Part shown: piece by piece, positions 46,001 to 53,980 of the stretch
How positions within the stretch are numbered: position 1 is the stretch's first letter
How the letters are laid out: every line of letters begins with the position of its first letter
Assembly (NCBI RefSeq): GCF_000317245.1
Contig: NZ_AJLJ01000015.1
Location: 1 to 59,486 of the forward strand
Length of the DNA: 59,486 bases
Source: Fischerella muscicola SAG 1427-1 = PCC 73103
GTDB taxonomy: Bacteria > Cyanobacteriota > Cyanobacteriia > Cyanobacteriales > Nostocaceae
Reading direction: 5' to 3'
Notes under the pieces: model-generated
Database searches by the model: none
What the model was told of the DNA's origin: nothing
Seen by the model: only the letters and a program-made list of their open reading frames with translations
Made by a program: the position numbers and the translations under genes

Positions 46001-46581
46001 TCTGAAGGAGTAGACACCCCTAAAATTGCAAATGTCAAACGCTGATAAACATCTTGATCGGCTCGACGGTTGTAACAATCTCTAATGACAGCAAAAAAAT
46101 CATCTACATTAAATGCCAGACTCAAAACACTGTCAATTTCATCAATAAAAATAACTATTTTTGTAGTAATTACTTTCAGTAATATAGTGTCGATAAATTT
46201 GCTGAATTTCTGGACTGGTGAGATTAAATGATTTTCTGTCCACCAGGTTTCTAAATCAAAAATCTTGTAAAGATTGAAACTGCTAATTAAAGTATCAATT
46301 ACTCCAGCATACCACTGTTCTGGAGTAATATCTACGGTTCCAATTGAAGTAATATCTATAACAGCACAAGCAAACCCTTCTTGTTGTAGGCGCTGCATCA
46401 CTTGTACTCGCAAGCTGGATTTACCCATTTGACGAGAGTTGAGGACGTAACAGAATTCTCCAGCCTTCAAACCCTCATACAAGTCATAGTCTGCTTGACG
46501 TTTGACGTAAGTTAGAGCATTTTGGGGAAGACTACCCCCGATTTGGTAATCGTAAGAACTAGGTGGGAAGCTGTTGTTCAT
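43048..46581 (-). CDS. AAA-like ATPase with transmembrane segment and 14 WD40 repeats
   Basis: An 1177-residue protein. Residues 1-330 are an AAA-like (AAA_35-type) domain with Walker A SRQMGKSSLR and Walker B IVIFIDEIDSVL. A linker rich in Ala (AAASRAEAAASRAEAAATQA) precedes one membrane span (LVAIASLITITTMAVIAVQ, about residues 480-500). From about 595 to 1150 I count fourteen WD40 repeats (FSPDG..IATAS.D.TVKLW), enough for two seven-bladed propellers. Such proteins are signalling switches or scaffolds. A short GDAKTRGRTEEQ stretch near residue 270 is encoded by an intergenic-type repeat (45760-45800). The C1 peptidase gene lies downstream. Confidence 0.92.
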   Translation of the reverse strand: MNNSFPPSSYDYQIGGSLPQNALTYVKRQADYDLYEGLKAGEFCYVLNSRQMGKSSLRVQVMQRLQQEGFACAVIDITSIGTVDITPEQWYAGVIDTLISSFNLYKIFDLETWWTENHLISPVQKFSKFIDTILLKVITTKIVIFIDEIDSVLSLAFNVDDFFAVIRDCYNRRADQDVYQRLTFAILGVSTPSDLIQDRRRTPFNIGRAIGLTGFQLAETEPLATGLTALGEPQTVMSAVLYWTGGQPFLTQKVCKLLLEEIKRQGDAKTRGRTEEQSQIGEWIEHLVKKRIIENWEVQDEPEHLKTIRDRILRSGEKRTGRLLGLCQQILQQGEIVVDDSPEHTELRLTGLVVERDRKLQIYNCIYAQVFNQQWCEKALAKLRPYADLLNGWVASARQDESCLLRGQTLQNALKWATGKSLSDIDYQFLAASQEVEKREVQKLLAAQAAASRAEAAASRAEAAATQAKQQAQFQKQITLVAIASLITITTMAVIAVQKWKAADKGQIQALLSSSKANFNLNRSSFEPLIDAIRAGKLLQDSVWLRNDPKLQPQVMEAFSAAYWVRESNRLETHKGYVQKVRFSPDGKIIATASFDNTAKLWSSDGKELVTLKGHIEPVVDVNFSPDGQTIATASRDGTVKLWNLDGKPTRTLKGHKGVVWSVSFSPDDQTIATASEDQTVKLWRWNGNLLKTWKAHDREIYGISFSPDGQRIATASDDESVKLWNLQGNLIDTFKGHKAPVLSVSFSPDGQKLASASNDTTVIIWDLITKKKLLLQGHSLEVRDVKFSPDAQTIATASWDETVKLWRSRDGSVLQTLEGHKGRVNSISFSPDGKVLASAGNDKTAKLWRVNNWLTTFSGHKDPIYSVDINNDGTKIATASGDRTVKLWNLQGQELKTFVGHDQPVASVSFSPKGKIIASGSNDTTIRLWNLQGQPIKLLFTDHTNSVTNLSFSPDGMTIASASRDKTVKIWNQQGRVLHKRLHNAYIYGVSYSSDGKIIASASWDGTVKLWSPNATLLRSWQAHNSPIYNIRFSPDNQIIATASEDGSVKLWNQNGQLLNQPLKGHTAGVVDLNFSPDGRILATASDDGTVKFWTFQGVLITTLIGHRDAVNSVSFSPNSKKIVTGSTDKTALLWDVENLSVDKFIKRGCYWLSDYLKNNQDSPKEVEGFCDRSQR
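45185..45235. repeat. 21-bp direct repeat in coding sequence
   Basis: Two nearly identical copies of GCTGCGGCTTCTGCGCGTGAT encode the AAASRAE duplication in the linker of the AAA-WD40 protein. Confidence 0.75.
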
Positions 46582-46844
46582 CAGCCACCTATAAAGAATA
46601 GGTTGAGTTAGTCAATTATACCTCTATACCAGTAAAATTTATCAGCACTAGGTGACGAGAAGTCACATTATGGCATAACCAACCAGCTTTATGTAAAGTT
46701 GTGTATGGAGCGATCGCACTCAGAGCAAAGCATAAATAAACCGCTTGAGACTACAAGTAACCCAAGACGGTTTATGGTTAATTTTGATTTTGAGGCGATC
46801 TCAATGTCAGCTATAAAATCTTAACAATTTCTGACAATCTACAT

Positions 46845-47447
46845 CTACTGCCAAATGTAGAGAAGCACAAACAACACAATCCAAATCACATCCACAAAGT
46901 GCCAGAAAAGTGAAGTTGCATTCACACCAAAATGACCAGATTTAAAATTACCAGGAATAAAAGAACGCACCAAAATAATCAACTGTAATAGAATACCTGT
47001 GAGAACATGCAAACCGTGGAAACCAGTAAGCAGGTAAAACATGCCACCAAAAGCGCCGGAAGTAAAACCAAACTCCAAACCTTTCCACTCAATCGCCTGT
47101 CCAACCAAAAAGTAAGTTCCCATCGCCATAGTTGCCAACAAAAACAGGCGATATTTCCACAAATTGTGACGTTGCAGCGCCCGTTCCGCCAAATAAATCA
47201 CAAAACTACTAGCAACCAAAACCACCGTATTAATAGCAGGCGCAACCACTTCTAACCCATCAACACCAGACGGCAACCAATTAGGAGTTGTGAGTTTATA
47301 AATAATATATCCGGCAAAAAAACTCAGAAAAATAACACTTTCAGACAACAAAAACACAACGAAGCCAAACATTTTATTGCCTTCTTCATTGTGAGAATGC
47401 TCCGCTTGATGCAGATGCAACTCCTCTGAAATCATATAACCGTCCAT
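46845..47447 (-). CDS. ctaE: Cytochrome c oxidase-type subunit III
   Basis: A 200-residue subunit III of a heme-copper oxidase in the thylakoid or cytoplasmic membrane. Five hydrophobic segments are visible, with NKMFGFVVFLLSESVIFLSFF near the start and YLLTGFHGLHVLTGILLQL and FWHFVDVIWIVLFVLLY at the end, the usual subunit III landmarks. It is the last gene of the operon, 123 bp after ctaD. Confidence 0.95.
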   Translation of the reverse strand: MDGYMISEELHLHQAEHSHNEEGNKMFGFVVFLLSESVIFLSFFAGYIIYKLTTPNWLPSGVDGLEVVAPAINTVVLVASSFVIYLAERALQRHNLWKYRLFLLATMAMGTYFLVGQAIEWKGLEFGFTSGAFGGMFYLLTGFHGLHVLTGILLQLIILVRSFIPGNFKSGHFGVNATSLFWHFVDVIWIVLFVLLYIWQ

Positions 47448-47570
47448 TCCTGAAATTCTCCTTACTCTCTTTCTCTGTGTACTCTGCGTCCTCTGCGGTT
47501 TTTAATCAATATTCTTTCAATGAAGATGCGGAGAATCTTCTTACAGAACTCTCCGCATTATCTAGCCGCA

Positions 47571-49274
47571 TCAATCTACACTCGTCAAATTAGGGTTAGT
47601 AGACAGATAGTTATGCCTATGAGTTTGAGCAACTAACGGTTCCGATTTCCCATATCCATAAGGCTCACTAATCACAACAGGAATCTCTTCAAAATTCTCT
47701 ACAGGTGGTGGTGAAGAAACTTCCCATTCCAAACCAATAGCTTGCCAAGGATTAGCCGATGCTTGTTCGCCACCTACCCAAGCACTAATCATATTTAGAA
47801 TAAAAGGTAGAGTAGACATACCTAACATAAACGCACCAACACTAGCAACAATATTCCATAATTCATACTCTGGAGCGTAGGAAGCAACTCTACGCAACAT
47901 CCCTTGTAAACCCAATGGGTGCATAGGGAAGAAGTTAAGATTAGTACCAATAAAAGCTAACCAAAAATGCAATTTACCCAAGCCTTCGTAGTACATTTTG
48001 CCTGTCATTTTGGGGAACCAATGGTAGATGGCTGCATACATCCCCATAGTTACTGTCCCGTAAAGGACATAGTGGAAGTGACCAACGACAAAGTAAGTAT
48101 TATTGACATGAACATCTACAGGCACAGAAGAAAGCATGATGCCTGTAATTCCGGCAAAGACAAACAACACTAATCCACCCAAGGCAAACAACATGGGTGT
48201 AGTTAGGCGTAATTTACCGCCCCAAATAGTCGCGACCCAGGCAAATACTTTAATCCCAGTGGGTACGGAGACAAACATAGTTGTCAACATGAAAAGCATC
48301 CGCATCCAACCAGGAGTACCACTGACATACATGTGGTGTACCCAGACGATCGCACTCACTACGGCAATTAAGATTGAGGAAACGGCAACTACTTTATAAC
48401 CAAATAAAGGCTTACGAGCATAAACCGGGAATATCTCTGAGAAAATCCCAAAGATGGGCAAAATAATCACGTAAACAGCAGGGTGCGAGTAGAACCAGAA
48501 GTAGTGTTGGAACATGACTGGATTACCGCCGTTAGCTGGGTTAAAAAAGCCAGTACCAACGGTGAGGTCGAGTAACAGCATGACTGCGCCTGCTGTCAGA
48601 GCTGGAAGTCCGAAAAGTTGGATAATTTGAGCGCTGAATACTGCCCAAACAAACAGGGGCATTCTAAAGAAGGTCATCCCTGGTGCGCGCATCTTGACAA
48701 TCGTGGTGACAAAGTTGACTGCGCCCATAATTGAAGATACACCAGAGATTGCCACCGCTAGCAACCAGATGACTTGTCCGTTAATTAAGTTACCTGTGGG
48801 ATTCTGGAGACTCACTGGCGGATAAGACCACCAACCAGCTTGGGCTGGGCCACCAGGGACAAAAAAGCTAGCCATCAACAGAATTCCGACGACTGGAACC
48901 ATCCAAAAAGCGGCGGCATTCAGGCGAGGAAATGCCATATCTCGCGCCCCAATCATCAGGGGTACAAGGTAGTTAGCTATACCAACCAAGGATGGAAATG
49001 TCCACAGGAACAGCATGACTGTACCATGCATGGTAAACATACCGTTGTACATGGTGCGGTCAATCAAATCTGATTCCGGGGTGATGAGTTCTCCCCGCAG
49101 TATCATTGCAAAGATACCGCCCACTAGGAAGAAAATGAATGAAGTAACAAGGTACTGAATACCAATGACTTTGTGGTCGGTGCTAAAGCTGAAGTATCGC
49201 TTCCAGTTATCAGGACTGGGGTGATGGGTTTGTTCACCTGCGATACCGATATTTTCGATGGTAATGTTGGTCAT
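47571..49274 (-). CDS. ctaD: Cytochrome c oxidase-type subunit I
   Basis: The catalytic heme-copper subunit, 567 residues. Low-spin heme ligands are His in MFTMHGTVMLFLW and His in VVGHFHYVLYG. CuB ligands are His in YSHPAVYV and the HH pair in VWVHHMYVSG. The helix VI motif is YSHPAV, not GHPEV, so the D-channel Glu is absent and the enzyme is of the A2 type (family knowledge). The stop lies 123 bp before ctaE, and the gene begins 15 bp after ctaC. The C-terminal extension after residue 520 is variable. Confidence 0.96.
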   Translation of the reverse strand: MTNITIENIGIAGEQTHHPSPDNWKRYFSFSTDHKVIGIQYLVTSFIFFLVGGIFAMILRGELITPESDLIDRTMYNGMFTMHGTVMLFLWTFPSLVGIANYLVPLMIGARDMAFPRLNAAAFWMVPVVGILLMASFFVPGGPAQAGWWSYPPVSLQNPTGNLINGQVIWLLAVAISGVSSIMGAVNFVTTIVKMRAPGMTFFRMPLFVWAVFSAQIIQLFGLPALTAGAVMLLLDLTVGTGFFNPANGGNPVMFQHYFWFYSHPAVYVIILPIFGIFSEIFPVYARKPLFGYKVVAVSSILIAVVSAIVWVHHMYVSGTPGWMRMLFMLTTMFVSVPTGIKVFAWVATIWGGKLRLTTPMLFALGGLVLFVFAGITGIMLSSVPVDVHVNNTYFVVGHFHYVLYGTVTMGMYAAIYHWFPKMTGKMYYEGLGKLHFWLAFIGTNLNFFPMHPLGLQGMLRRVASYAPEYELWNIVASVGAFMLGMSTLPFILNMISAWVGGEQASANPWQAIGLEWEVSSPPPVENFEEIPVVISEPYGYGKSEPLVAQTHRHNYLSTNPNLTSVD

Positions 49275-49289
49275 CGCTTTGTTTTCCTA

Positions 49290-50249
49290 TTAACCAGGAT
49301 AATTAACCAGAGGTGGTTCAGCAGGGGCGACAGTTGTCCAGCCATCTGCTTGAGCATATTCAGAAGCTGCTTGATTTTTGGCTGGGGTAAGCTTGCGGGT
49401 TGCAGCTTTGGTCAGCCACTGGTGATAATCTTCTGGTGATTCAACTACAACATCGGCTTGCATAGTTGCAAAGTATGTCCCACTGTATTGGGAATCAGTG
49501 AGTTGATATTTACCAAGCCGAATGGGGGTGAATTCAAAGTCTATAGTTTGGTTGGGAACTATATCTTGTTTGAGACGAAAGGCTGGTACGTATAAGCCAT
49601 GTAGAACGTCTTCAGATTGCAGTGCTAAACGCACTCTTTTATTTGCGGGTAGGTGCAGTTCGCTACTAGTGACATTCTTTTCTGGATAGTGGAAGACCCA
49701 AGCCCATTGTTTAGCAAGAACGTCGATTTTTTCTACAGGTTCTAGGTTAGACGCGGAGGGTGTTTTTGATAAATTCCCCGTGTCTCCGTGTCCCCGTGTC
49801 CCCGCTTCCTCCTTTGGTGCTGCATAAGCTGATTCCATCCCCATCGGCATACGGAAGTGGACATGTTCATTTGGGCCTTGAATTCCCATTTGCTCGTAGA
49901 TTTGGTAGCTGTAAGTAGCAATCCACAACACCAGCATAATTGGGATGGCTGTCCAGACGACTTCGAGGGTAATATTTCCTTCGATGGGTGGCCCGTCGAT
50001 GATTTCACCTTTTTTCGCGCGATGGAAAATTACCGAATACATCAGGGTTCCGGTGACACCCAGGAAGATAAATGCTCCGAGTGTTACCAAGAAGCTAATC
50101 AAGTCATCAACGAGTAATGATTCCGCAGCTGCTTGGGGAGGAAGCCAGGAATAAGCCTGTTTCCCAATCCAGAGACTGGTAGTTGTCAGTGCGATCGCAC
50201 TCGTTGCAAAGGTTAGAATTTTGAGTAATTTCTGGATTTTCATGGTCAT
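49290..50249 (-). CDS. ctaC: Subunit II of an alternative terminal oxidase, CuA site lost
   Basis: A 319-residue protein. It has an N-terminal signal/anchor, two membrane spans (about residues 10-32 and 48-70), and a cupredoxin domain with DVLHGLYVPAFRLKQDIVP. Where normal subunit II has a C-X3-C plus His and Met, this one reads LTDSQYSGTYFATM: both cysteines are Ser and the His is Phe. The CuA centre therefore cannot form, as in cyanobacterial ARTO oxidases, which are thought to use quinol. An insert around residues 148-170 (AGTRGHGDTGNLSKT) is encoded by an intergenic-type GTGTCCCC repeat (49768-49812). Fifteen bases separate it from ctaD. Confidence 0.9.
   Translation of the reverse strand: MTMKIQKLLKILTFATSAIALTTTSLWIGKQAYSWLPPQAAAESLLVDDLISFLVTLGAFIFLGVTGTLMYSVIFHRAKKGEIIDGPPIEGNITLEVVWTAIPIMLVLWIATYSYQIYEQMGIQGPNEHVHFRMPMGMESAYAAPKEEAGTRGHGDTGNLSKTPSASNLEPVEKIDVLAKQWAWVFHYPEKNVTSSELHLPANKRVRLALQSEDVLHGLYVPAFRLKQDIVPNQTIDFEFTPIRLGKYQLTDSQYSGTYFATMQADVVVESPEDYHQWLTKAATRKLTPAKNQAASEYAQADGWTTVAPAEPPLVNYPG
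49768..49812. repeat. Tandem GTGTCCCC-type repeat inserted in ctaC
   Basis: CCCCGTGTCTCCGTGTCCCC and further GTGTCCCC units lie in frame within ctaC and encode the RGHGDTG stretch. Such runs are usually intergenic in Nostocales. A similar run sits in the AAA-WD40 gene near 45760-45800. Confidence 0.75.
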
Positions 50250-50252
50250 TAG

Positions 50253-50340
50253 AGACGCGATTCATCGCGTCTGTACAATGGTCATTGGTCATTAGTCAAT
50301 TGGTCATTAGTCATTAATTCTTCACGAAGGACAAAGGACA
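50253..50340. repeat. Palindrome plus heptamer repeats between oxidase genes
   Basis: AGACGCGATTCATCGCGTCT (50253-50272) is followed by several GGTCATT/AGTCATT heptamers up to about 50325. This fills most of the 104-bp gap between ctaC and the upstream DUF2231 gene, the same combination as at 16530 in the kdp operon. Confidence 0.75.
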
Positions 50341-50353
50341 AATGACAAAAGAC

Positions 50354-50959
50354 TTACTTAATCATGGCGTTGAGGTCTTGACCAATTCTGAGCAATTGGT
50401 CGGCGGTGTTGTGGATGCCGAATTCCGCAGCCATTTGCGCTCCCAATGTGCCGTGAACATACATCACAAACATGATCGCCATTCCGACAGCTAGATAACT
50501 CAACTGCACTTGTCTATCTTCGTGTTTGCGCCAAATAAAGCGCTGGAATCCCCGCCACACGGTCATCCCGACAATTAGTGCAAGGAGGACAACACCACCC
50601 ACACCATGCCACAGCATTGTTTCCATGGCTTGCATACCCCAGGCGCTCTTGACATCCACTGGTGCTTGTGCAAGCATGATTTCGTAAAAGCCTGCTGCAA
50701 CTGTCAAAAAGGTAATCAAGGCTGAGGCGAGCATGTTATACCAGCCAACATCGAAGAAGTTCGCACGTTCGACTGGTAATGCTAAATATTTGTAGACGAA
50801 TTGATGTAGGGGAAAAAATACACCGACAATATCAAAGAGAATCGCAATGATAAACAGACCTAAGGTCAGATGAACTAAGTTGGGATGAATAGGAATGCTG
50901 TAGGGAAGTCCGTTCGCGCCTAGTTGCGCTCCCAATTGATCAATCAGTTCTGCGTTCAT
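50354..50959 (-). CDS. DUF2231 membrane protein, second copy
   Basis: A 201-residue protein with about four hydrophobic helices (near residues 25-47, 75-95, 110-135 and 150-172). DUF2231 hallmarks are IPIHPNLVHLTLGLFIIAILFD early, ETMLWHGVGGVVLLAL in the middle and YVHGTLGAQMAAEFGIHN late. His residues recur within or at the ends of the helices, which would allow b-type heme or metal binding, but no such activity is shown. Its start codon overlaps the end of the other DUF2231 gene by four bases. It precedes ctaC, so it is probably part of the oxidase operon. Confidence 0.87.
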   Translation of the reverse strand: MNAELIDQLGAQLGANGLPYSIPIHPNLVHLTLGLFIIAILFDIVGVFFPLHQFVYKYLALPVERANFFDVGWYNMLASALITFLTVAAGFYEIMLAQAPVDVKSAWGMQAMETMLWHGVGGVVLLALIVGMTVWRGFQRFIWRKHEDRQVQLSYLAVGMAIMFVMYVHGTLGAQMAAEFGIHNTADQLLRIGQDLNAMIK

Positions 50960-51456
50960 CGCAAAATACCATCCTTTACTGCTTCAACTACCGGTACTGT
51001 GTGCAGTCCATACACCCAAACAAGTTGATCTCCCAGATATACCTGCATACCAACGATGGTGACTAGAAGTAGTCCTACTCCCAAATAGCCAATGGGTAAT
51101 TTCTGGGGGTTGCGCGTACGAATTACATAACGCCAAGCTGTAATTGCAGCAATAATTCCTGAAAGTGACCAGCCAATCAGGGTGTGCATATTCAACACTG
51201 ATTTTGCTAGATGGTAAGGTTTTGCCAAACCTGCTTCAAATTGACCAAAAATGATCGCAACAAAGATAGCGACGGTAGCAAGACACATATTCCACCAGCT
51301 GACCTCGAACAGCCGGGAGTTGCGGGTAAAATATCCTATCGCATCACAACAGAAGGCAAACAATACCATTGCGATGACAAAGTGAACAACGATGGGATGA
51401 ATCGTATCTGGATAGGGTAAATTATGGTCGTTCAAACGCGTTAGATACTCAAGCAT
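50956..51456 (-). CDS. DUF2231 membrane protein, first gene of the oxidase operon
   Basis: About 166 residues from the ATG at 51454-51456, which has AGGAG six bases upstream. The frame extends to 51510 but that start has no ribosome site. Four hydrophobic helices; landmarks are DTIHPIVVHFVIAMVLFAF, VLNMHTLIGWSLSGIIAA and VYGLHTVPVVEAV, the same His pattern as the following gene, so the pair arose by duplication. ATGA-type overlap (four bases) couples their translation. I recall two such genes ahead of the cox3/ARTO genes in Anabaena. Confidence 0.87.
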   Translation of the reverse strand: MLEYLTRLNDHNLPYPDTIHPIVVHFVIAMVLFAFCCDAIGYFTRNSRLFEVSWWNMCLATVAIFVAIIFGQFEAGLAKPYHLAKSVLNMHTLIGWSLSGIIAAITAWRYVIRTRNPQKLPIGYLGVGLLLVTIVGMQVYLGDQLVWVYGLHTVPVVEAVKDGILR

Positions 51457-51510
51457 GAAATTCTCCTGGGTATGTCTACTGCATATAAGCTCAATTTCCA
51501 AGATTGGCAT

Positions 51511-52093
51511 CTCAAAATATCATTACCAGCATTCATATCTAACCGATTTGGTTATAATCTCTGTGCGGCGAAATCTGGTTAATTAAGAATTAGCTTGGTT
51601 GTAGGATAGGATGAATTTAGTTTAACTTTTAGACTCAAAACTTAACAATTAACATACAACGATAATATTCTTAAATAAAACTAAAAAATGTATTTTTTAA
51701 TCAGAACTATAATTACTAAATGTCAATAGTGAACTACGCGATCGCATAAATTTGGTTTTTTTGCTCAACAAACTTTGCAAATTTTCTCAGCAGAATCTAG
51801 CCAGGAATTACATGAGCAAGGTTGGTTAAGATTTTTGTTAGCGCGATCGCAACAACATTTAGATGAAGTTCCAGCCAGTCAAAAAAATGGCGATTGTAAA
51901 TTTGAGGTTTGAAACGAGAAGTTTATATTCCGAGTGCGATCGCAACTATTGAGTTAATCCCCAAATTACATTACCAACACCTGATCTAACATGATGCGCT
52001 AGGCTGAAGCCGTAACGCAACGGCAATAAAGCGGGAGGAACATCCACGCCGCTTTTTGCCTCCCCTACTTCAAGCTACTTCAAGCGAGTTTTT
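51511..52093. other. Spacer with oxidase-operon promoter region and repeat
   Basis: A 583-bp region between divergent genes. It holds the oxidase operon's upstream region, an AT-rich middle, a probable gene remnant (51752-51913) and, near 51993-52018, the hairpin-forming motif GCTAGGCTGAAGCCGTAACG, which also appears near 59377. No riboswitch ahead of thiD is recognisable. Confidence 0.4.
51752..51913 (+). pseudogene. Probable C-terminal gene remnant
   Basis: The frame ending at TGA 51911-51913 reads FAQQTLQIFSAESSQELHEQ then GWLRFLLARSQQHLDEVPAS. This is clearly protein-like and contains a HIP1 site, as real genes here do. It has no start codon or ribosome site and is preceded by stops, so it looks like the remaining end of a lost gene. 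Family not identified. Confidence 0.4.
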
Positions 52094-52924
52094 ATGAACG
52101 TCGAAACAACATCCCGTATACCTGTTGCTTTAACTATTGCTGGTTCAGATAGTGGGGGTGGTGCAGGAATTCAAGCGGATCTGCGGACTTTTGCTTTTCA
52201 CTGTGTCCACGGTACTAGTGCAATTACTTGTGTGACAGCCCAAAATACTTTGGGTGTAATGCGCTTTGATGCGATGTCACCAGAGGCGGTTGTTGCCCAA
52301 ATCCAAGCTGTATGTGAAGATATCGGCGTTCAAGCAGCAAAAACAGGAATGTTGTTGAACAAAGAAATTATTGCAGCTGTTGCCCAGCAGGTAGAAGCTT
52401 TAGAAATTCCAAATTTGTTGGTTGATCCGGTGATGGTATCACGGACAGGAGCGCAATTAATAGATGATGAGGCTGTAAATATACTTTGCCATACACTCAT
52501 ACCTCTCGCTGCGATCGCCACACCAAATCGCTATGAAGCCCAAATTATGAGCGGTTTAGAAATTAATACCCTCGATGATATGCGCGATGCTGCCCAAATT
52601 ATTCATGATAAATTCCAAGCCAAGGTGGTGTTAGTCAAGGGTGGTGGGATGTCGGGAGGTGGACGAGGTGTGGATATTTGGTTTGATGGACAAAAACTGG
52701 AGACTTTGAGTGTGAGACAGGTAGACACAAAAAATACTCACGGTACTGGTTGTACTTTATCAGCTGCGATCGCAGCTAATTTGGCGCGTGGCTATGATTT
52801 ATTTACAGCGGTGCAGCAGGCAAAAGAATATGTTACAAATGCTCTATCCTACGCCCTAGATATTGGTAAAGGGCAAGGCCCGGTTGGACATTTTTATCCG
52901 TTGGTGCGAACGAACAAAAATTAA
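52094..52924 (+). CDS. thiD: Hydroxymethylpyrimidine/phosphomethylpyrimidine kinase
   Basis: ThiD phosphorylates HMP and HMP-P in thiamin biosynthesis. The 276-residue ribokinase-fold protein has ALTIAGSDSGGGAGIQADLRTF at the start, VDPVMVSRTGAQLI in the middle and NTHGTGCTLSAAIAANLARG with the catalytic Asp region preceding. All are ThiD signatures. It is a single gene; no thiamin riboswitch was seen upstream. Confidence 0.95.
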   Translation: MNVETTSRIPVALTIAGSDSGGGAGIQADLRTFAFHCVHGTSAITCVTAQNTLGVMRFDAMSPEAVVAQIQAVCEDIGVQAAKTGMLLNKEIIAAVAQQVEALEIPNLLVDPVMVSRTGAQLIDDEAVNILCHTLIPLAAIATPNRYEAQIMSGLEINTLDDMRDAAQIIHDKFQAKVVLVKGGGMSGGGRGVDIWFDGQKLETLSVRQVDTKNTHGTGCTLSAAIAANLARGYDLFTAVQQAKEYVTNALSYALDIGKGQGPVGHFYPLVRTNKN

Positions 52925-53004
52925 ATTGCAAAATCTTTGCTCTCAGGTAATTTTTCTATTATTCTTGGGCTTAGTTTGTATCATTATTTGCTTTTAAACT
53001 AAAA

Positions 53005-53721
53005 ATGCGAACAGCTAACGGCTCTTTTTATAGTCATACCCCTAGTACGACTACTCAGCATTATTCACCCTCTGTACCCTTATCTGTATATCGAGATTTG
53101 GCAGCAGAGTTACAAGCCGCACAGGCAAAAATCAATGCCCTGACTGCCCAACAAGCACAAGTCACTCAAGAAAATCAACTTCTACGAGAAGAAATTGCCA
53201 AAGCAATCCAGTCTGTTTTACAGTTACAAAAATTACTTGATGCTTCTAGTCAGTCTAAATCTCAGCAGATTCCCCAAACTCAAGTCACAGCAGACGTAGA
53301 GGCGGTATCTCCATCAACATCAATAGGTAATAATCAGAAGCCACTAGAGGAACCACAAAAATTTGCCCAAACCAAAGAATTTTCAGGGAATCCGACAAAA
53401 AGCAATCAACAAGTAATGACTCCTGCTGCTAGTAAACAGCAGATAAATAAGACTAGTAAACCTCAAGCCAAAAAAGCACAATCGCGCCAGCAGCCTCATC
53501 CACGTCCACCTGTTGTCTATACAGAAATGGAAATTCCTGTATCCATGTCAGAACCAGTGCTTATAGAACAGCAGGAAGTCGTCGCCTACTCCAGCAGCGA
53601 ACCAGAATCAGAAAAAGTAAATGGTTGGTGGTTCTTTTTCATGATGGTATTGATCATATTTTTGGGTTTCGGTGCTGGCTATTTAGTTGTGCGTCCGTTC
53701 ATTGAACATCAGAATCGATAA
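53005..53721 (+). CDS. Tail-anchored coiled-coil protein of unknown function
   Basis: A 238-residue protein. Residues 25-75 form a likely coiled coil (YRDLAAELQAAQAKINALTA through EIAKAIQSVLQLQKLL). Residues 80-195 are Gln/Pro/Ser/Lys-rich and disordered. One C-terminal membrane segment follows (WWFFFMMVLIIFLGFGAGYLVV, about 208-230). It is probably anchored in the membrane with the coil in the cytoplasm. No family recognised. It lies between thiD and dapB on the same strand. Confidence 0.7.
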   Translation: MRTANGSFYSHTPSTTTQHYSPSVPLSVYRDLAAELQAAQAKINALTAQQAQVTQENQLLREEIAKAIQSVLQLQKLLDASSQSKSQQIPQTQVTADVEAVSPSTSIGNNQKPLEEPQKFAQTKEFSGNPTKSNQQVMTPAASKQQINKTSKPQAKKAQSRQQPHPRPPVVYTEMEIPVSMSEPVLIEQQEVVAYSSSEPESEKVNGWWFFFMMVLIIFLGFGAGYLVVRPFIEHQNR

Positions 53722-53762
53722 TTCATACCAATTCAATTAATGATTGCAACATATCCTTGGTG

Positions 53763-53815
53763 AAGACGCGATAAATCGGTCAACACGCGATAAATCGCGT
53801 CTCTACAAAAATTGG
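53763..53815. repeat. AGACGCGATAAATC-type repeat pair
   Basis: AGACGCGATAAATCG is followed by ACGCGATAAATCGCGTCTCT: a partially duplicated copy of the dispersed palindrome seen at 16530 and 50253. Confidence 0.65.
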
Positions 53816-53980
53816 TATCAAATTTTGGCGTTGCTGAATCAAAACTTGTTATGCCACAACTACTGTACGGGCGTAGAGTGATTTTGTGTGGCTTTGAGAT
53901 AGAGTAGGTAGTTCGTCTCTGCTAACCACCCCAAATTCTCCTACAATGCGCTTGTTGGGTAGAAAAGCATAATTCAAGCT

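Noticed and set aside
49742..50154. Several frames over ctaC on both strands
   Set aside because: Shadows of the real subunit II gene and of its repeat insert.
51914..52093. Possible TPP riboswitch before thiD
   Set aside because: The CTGAGA-type core and its pairing partners are absent.
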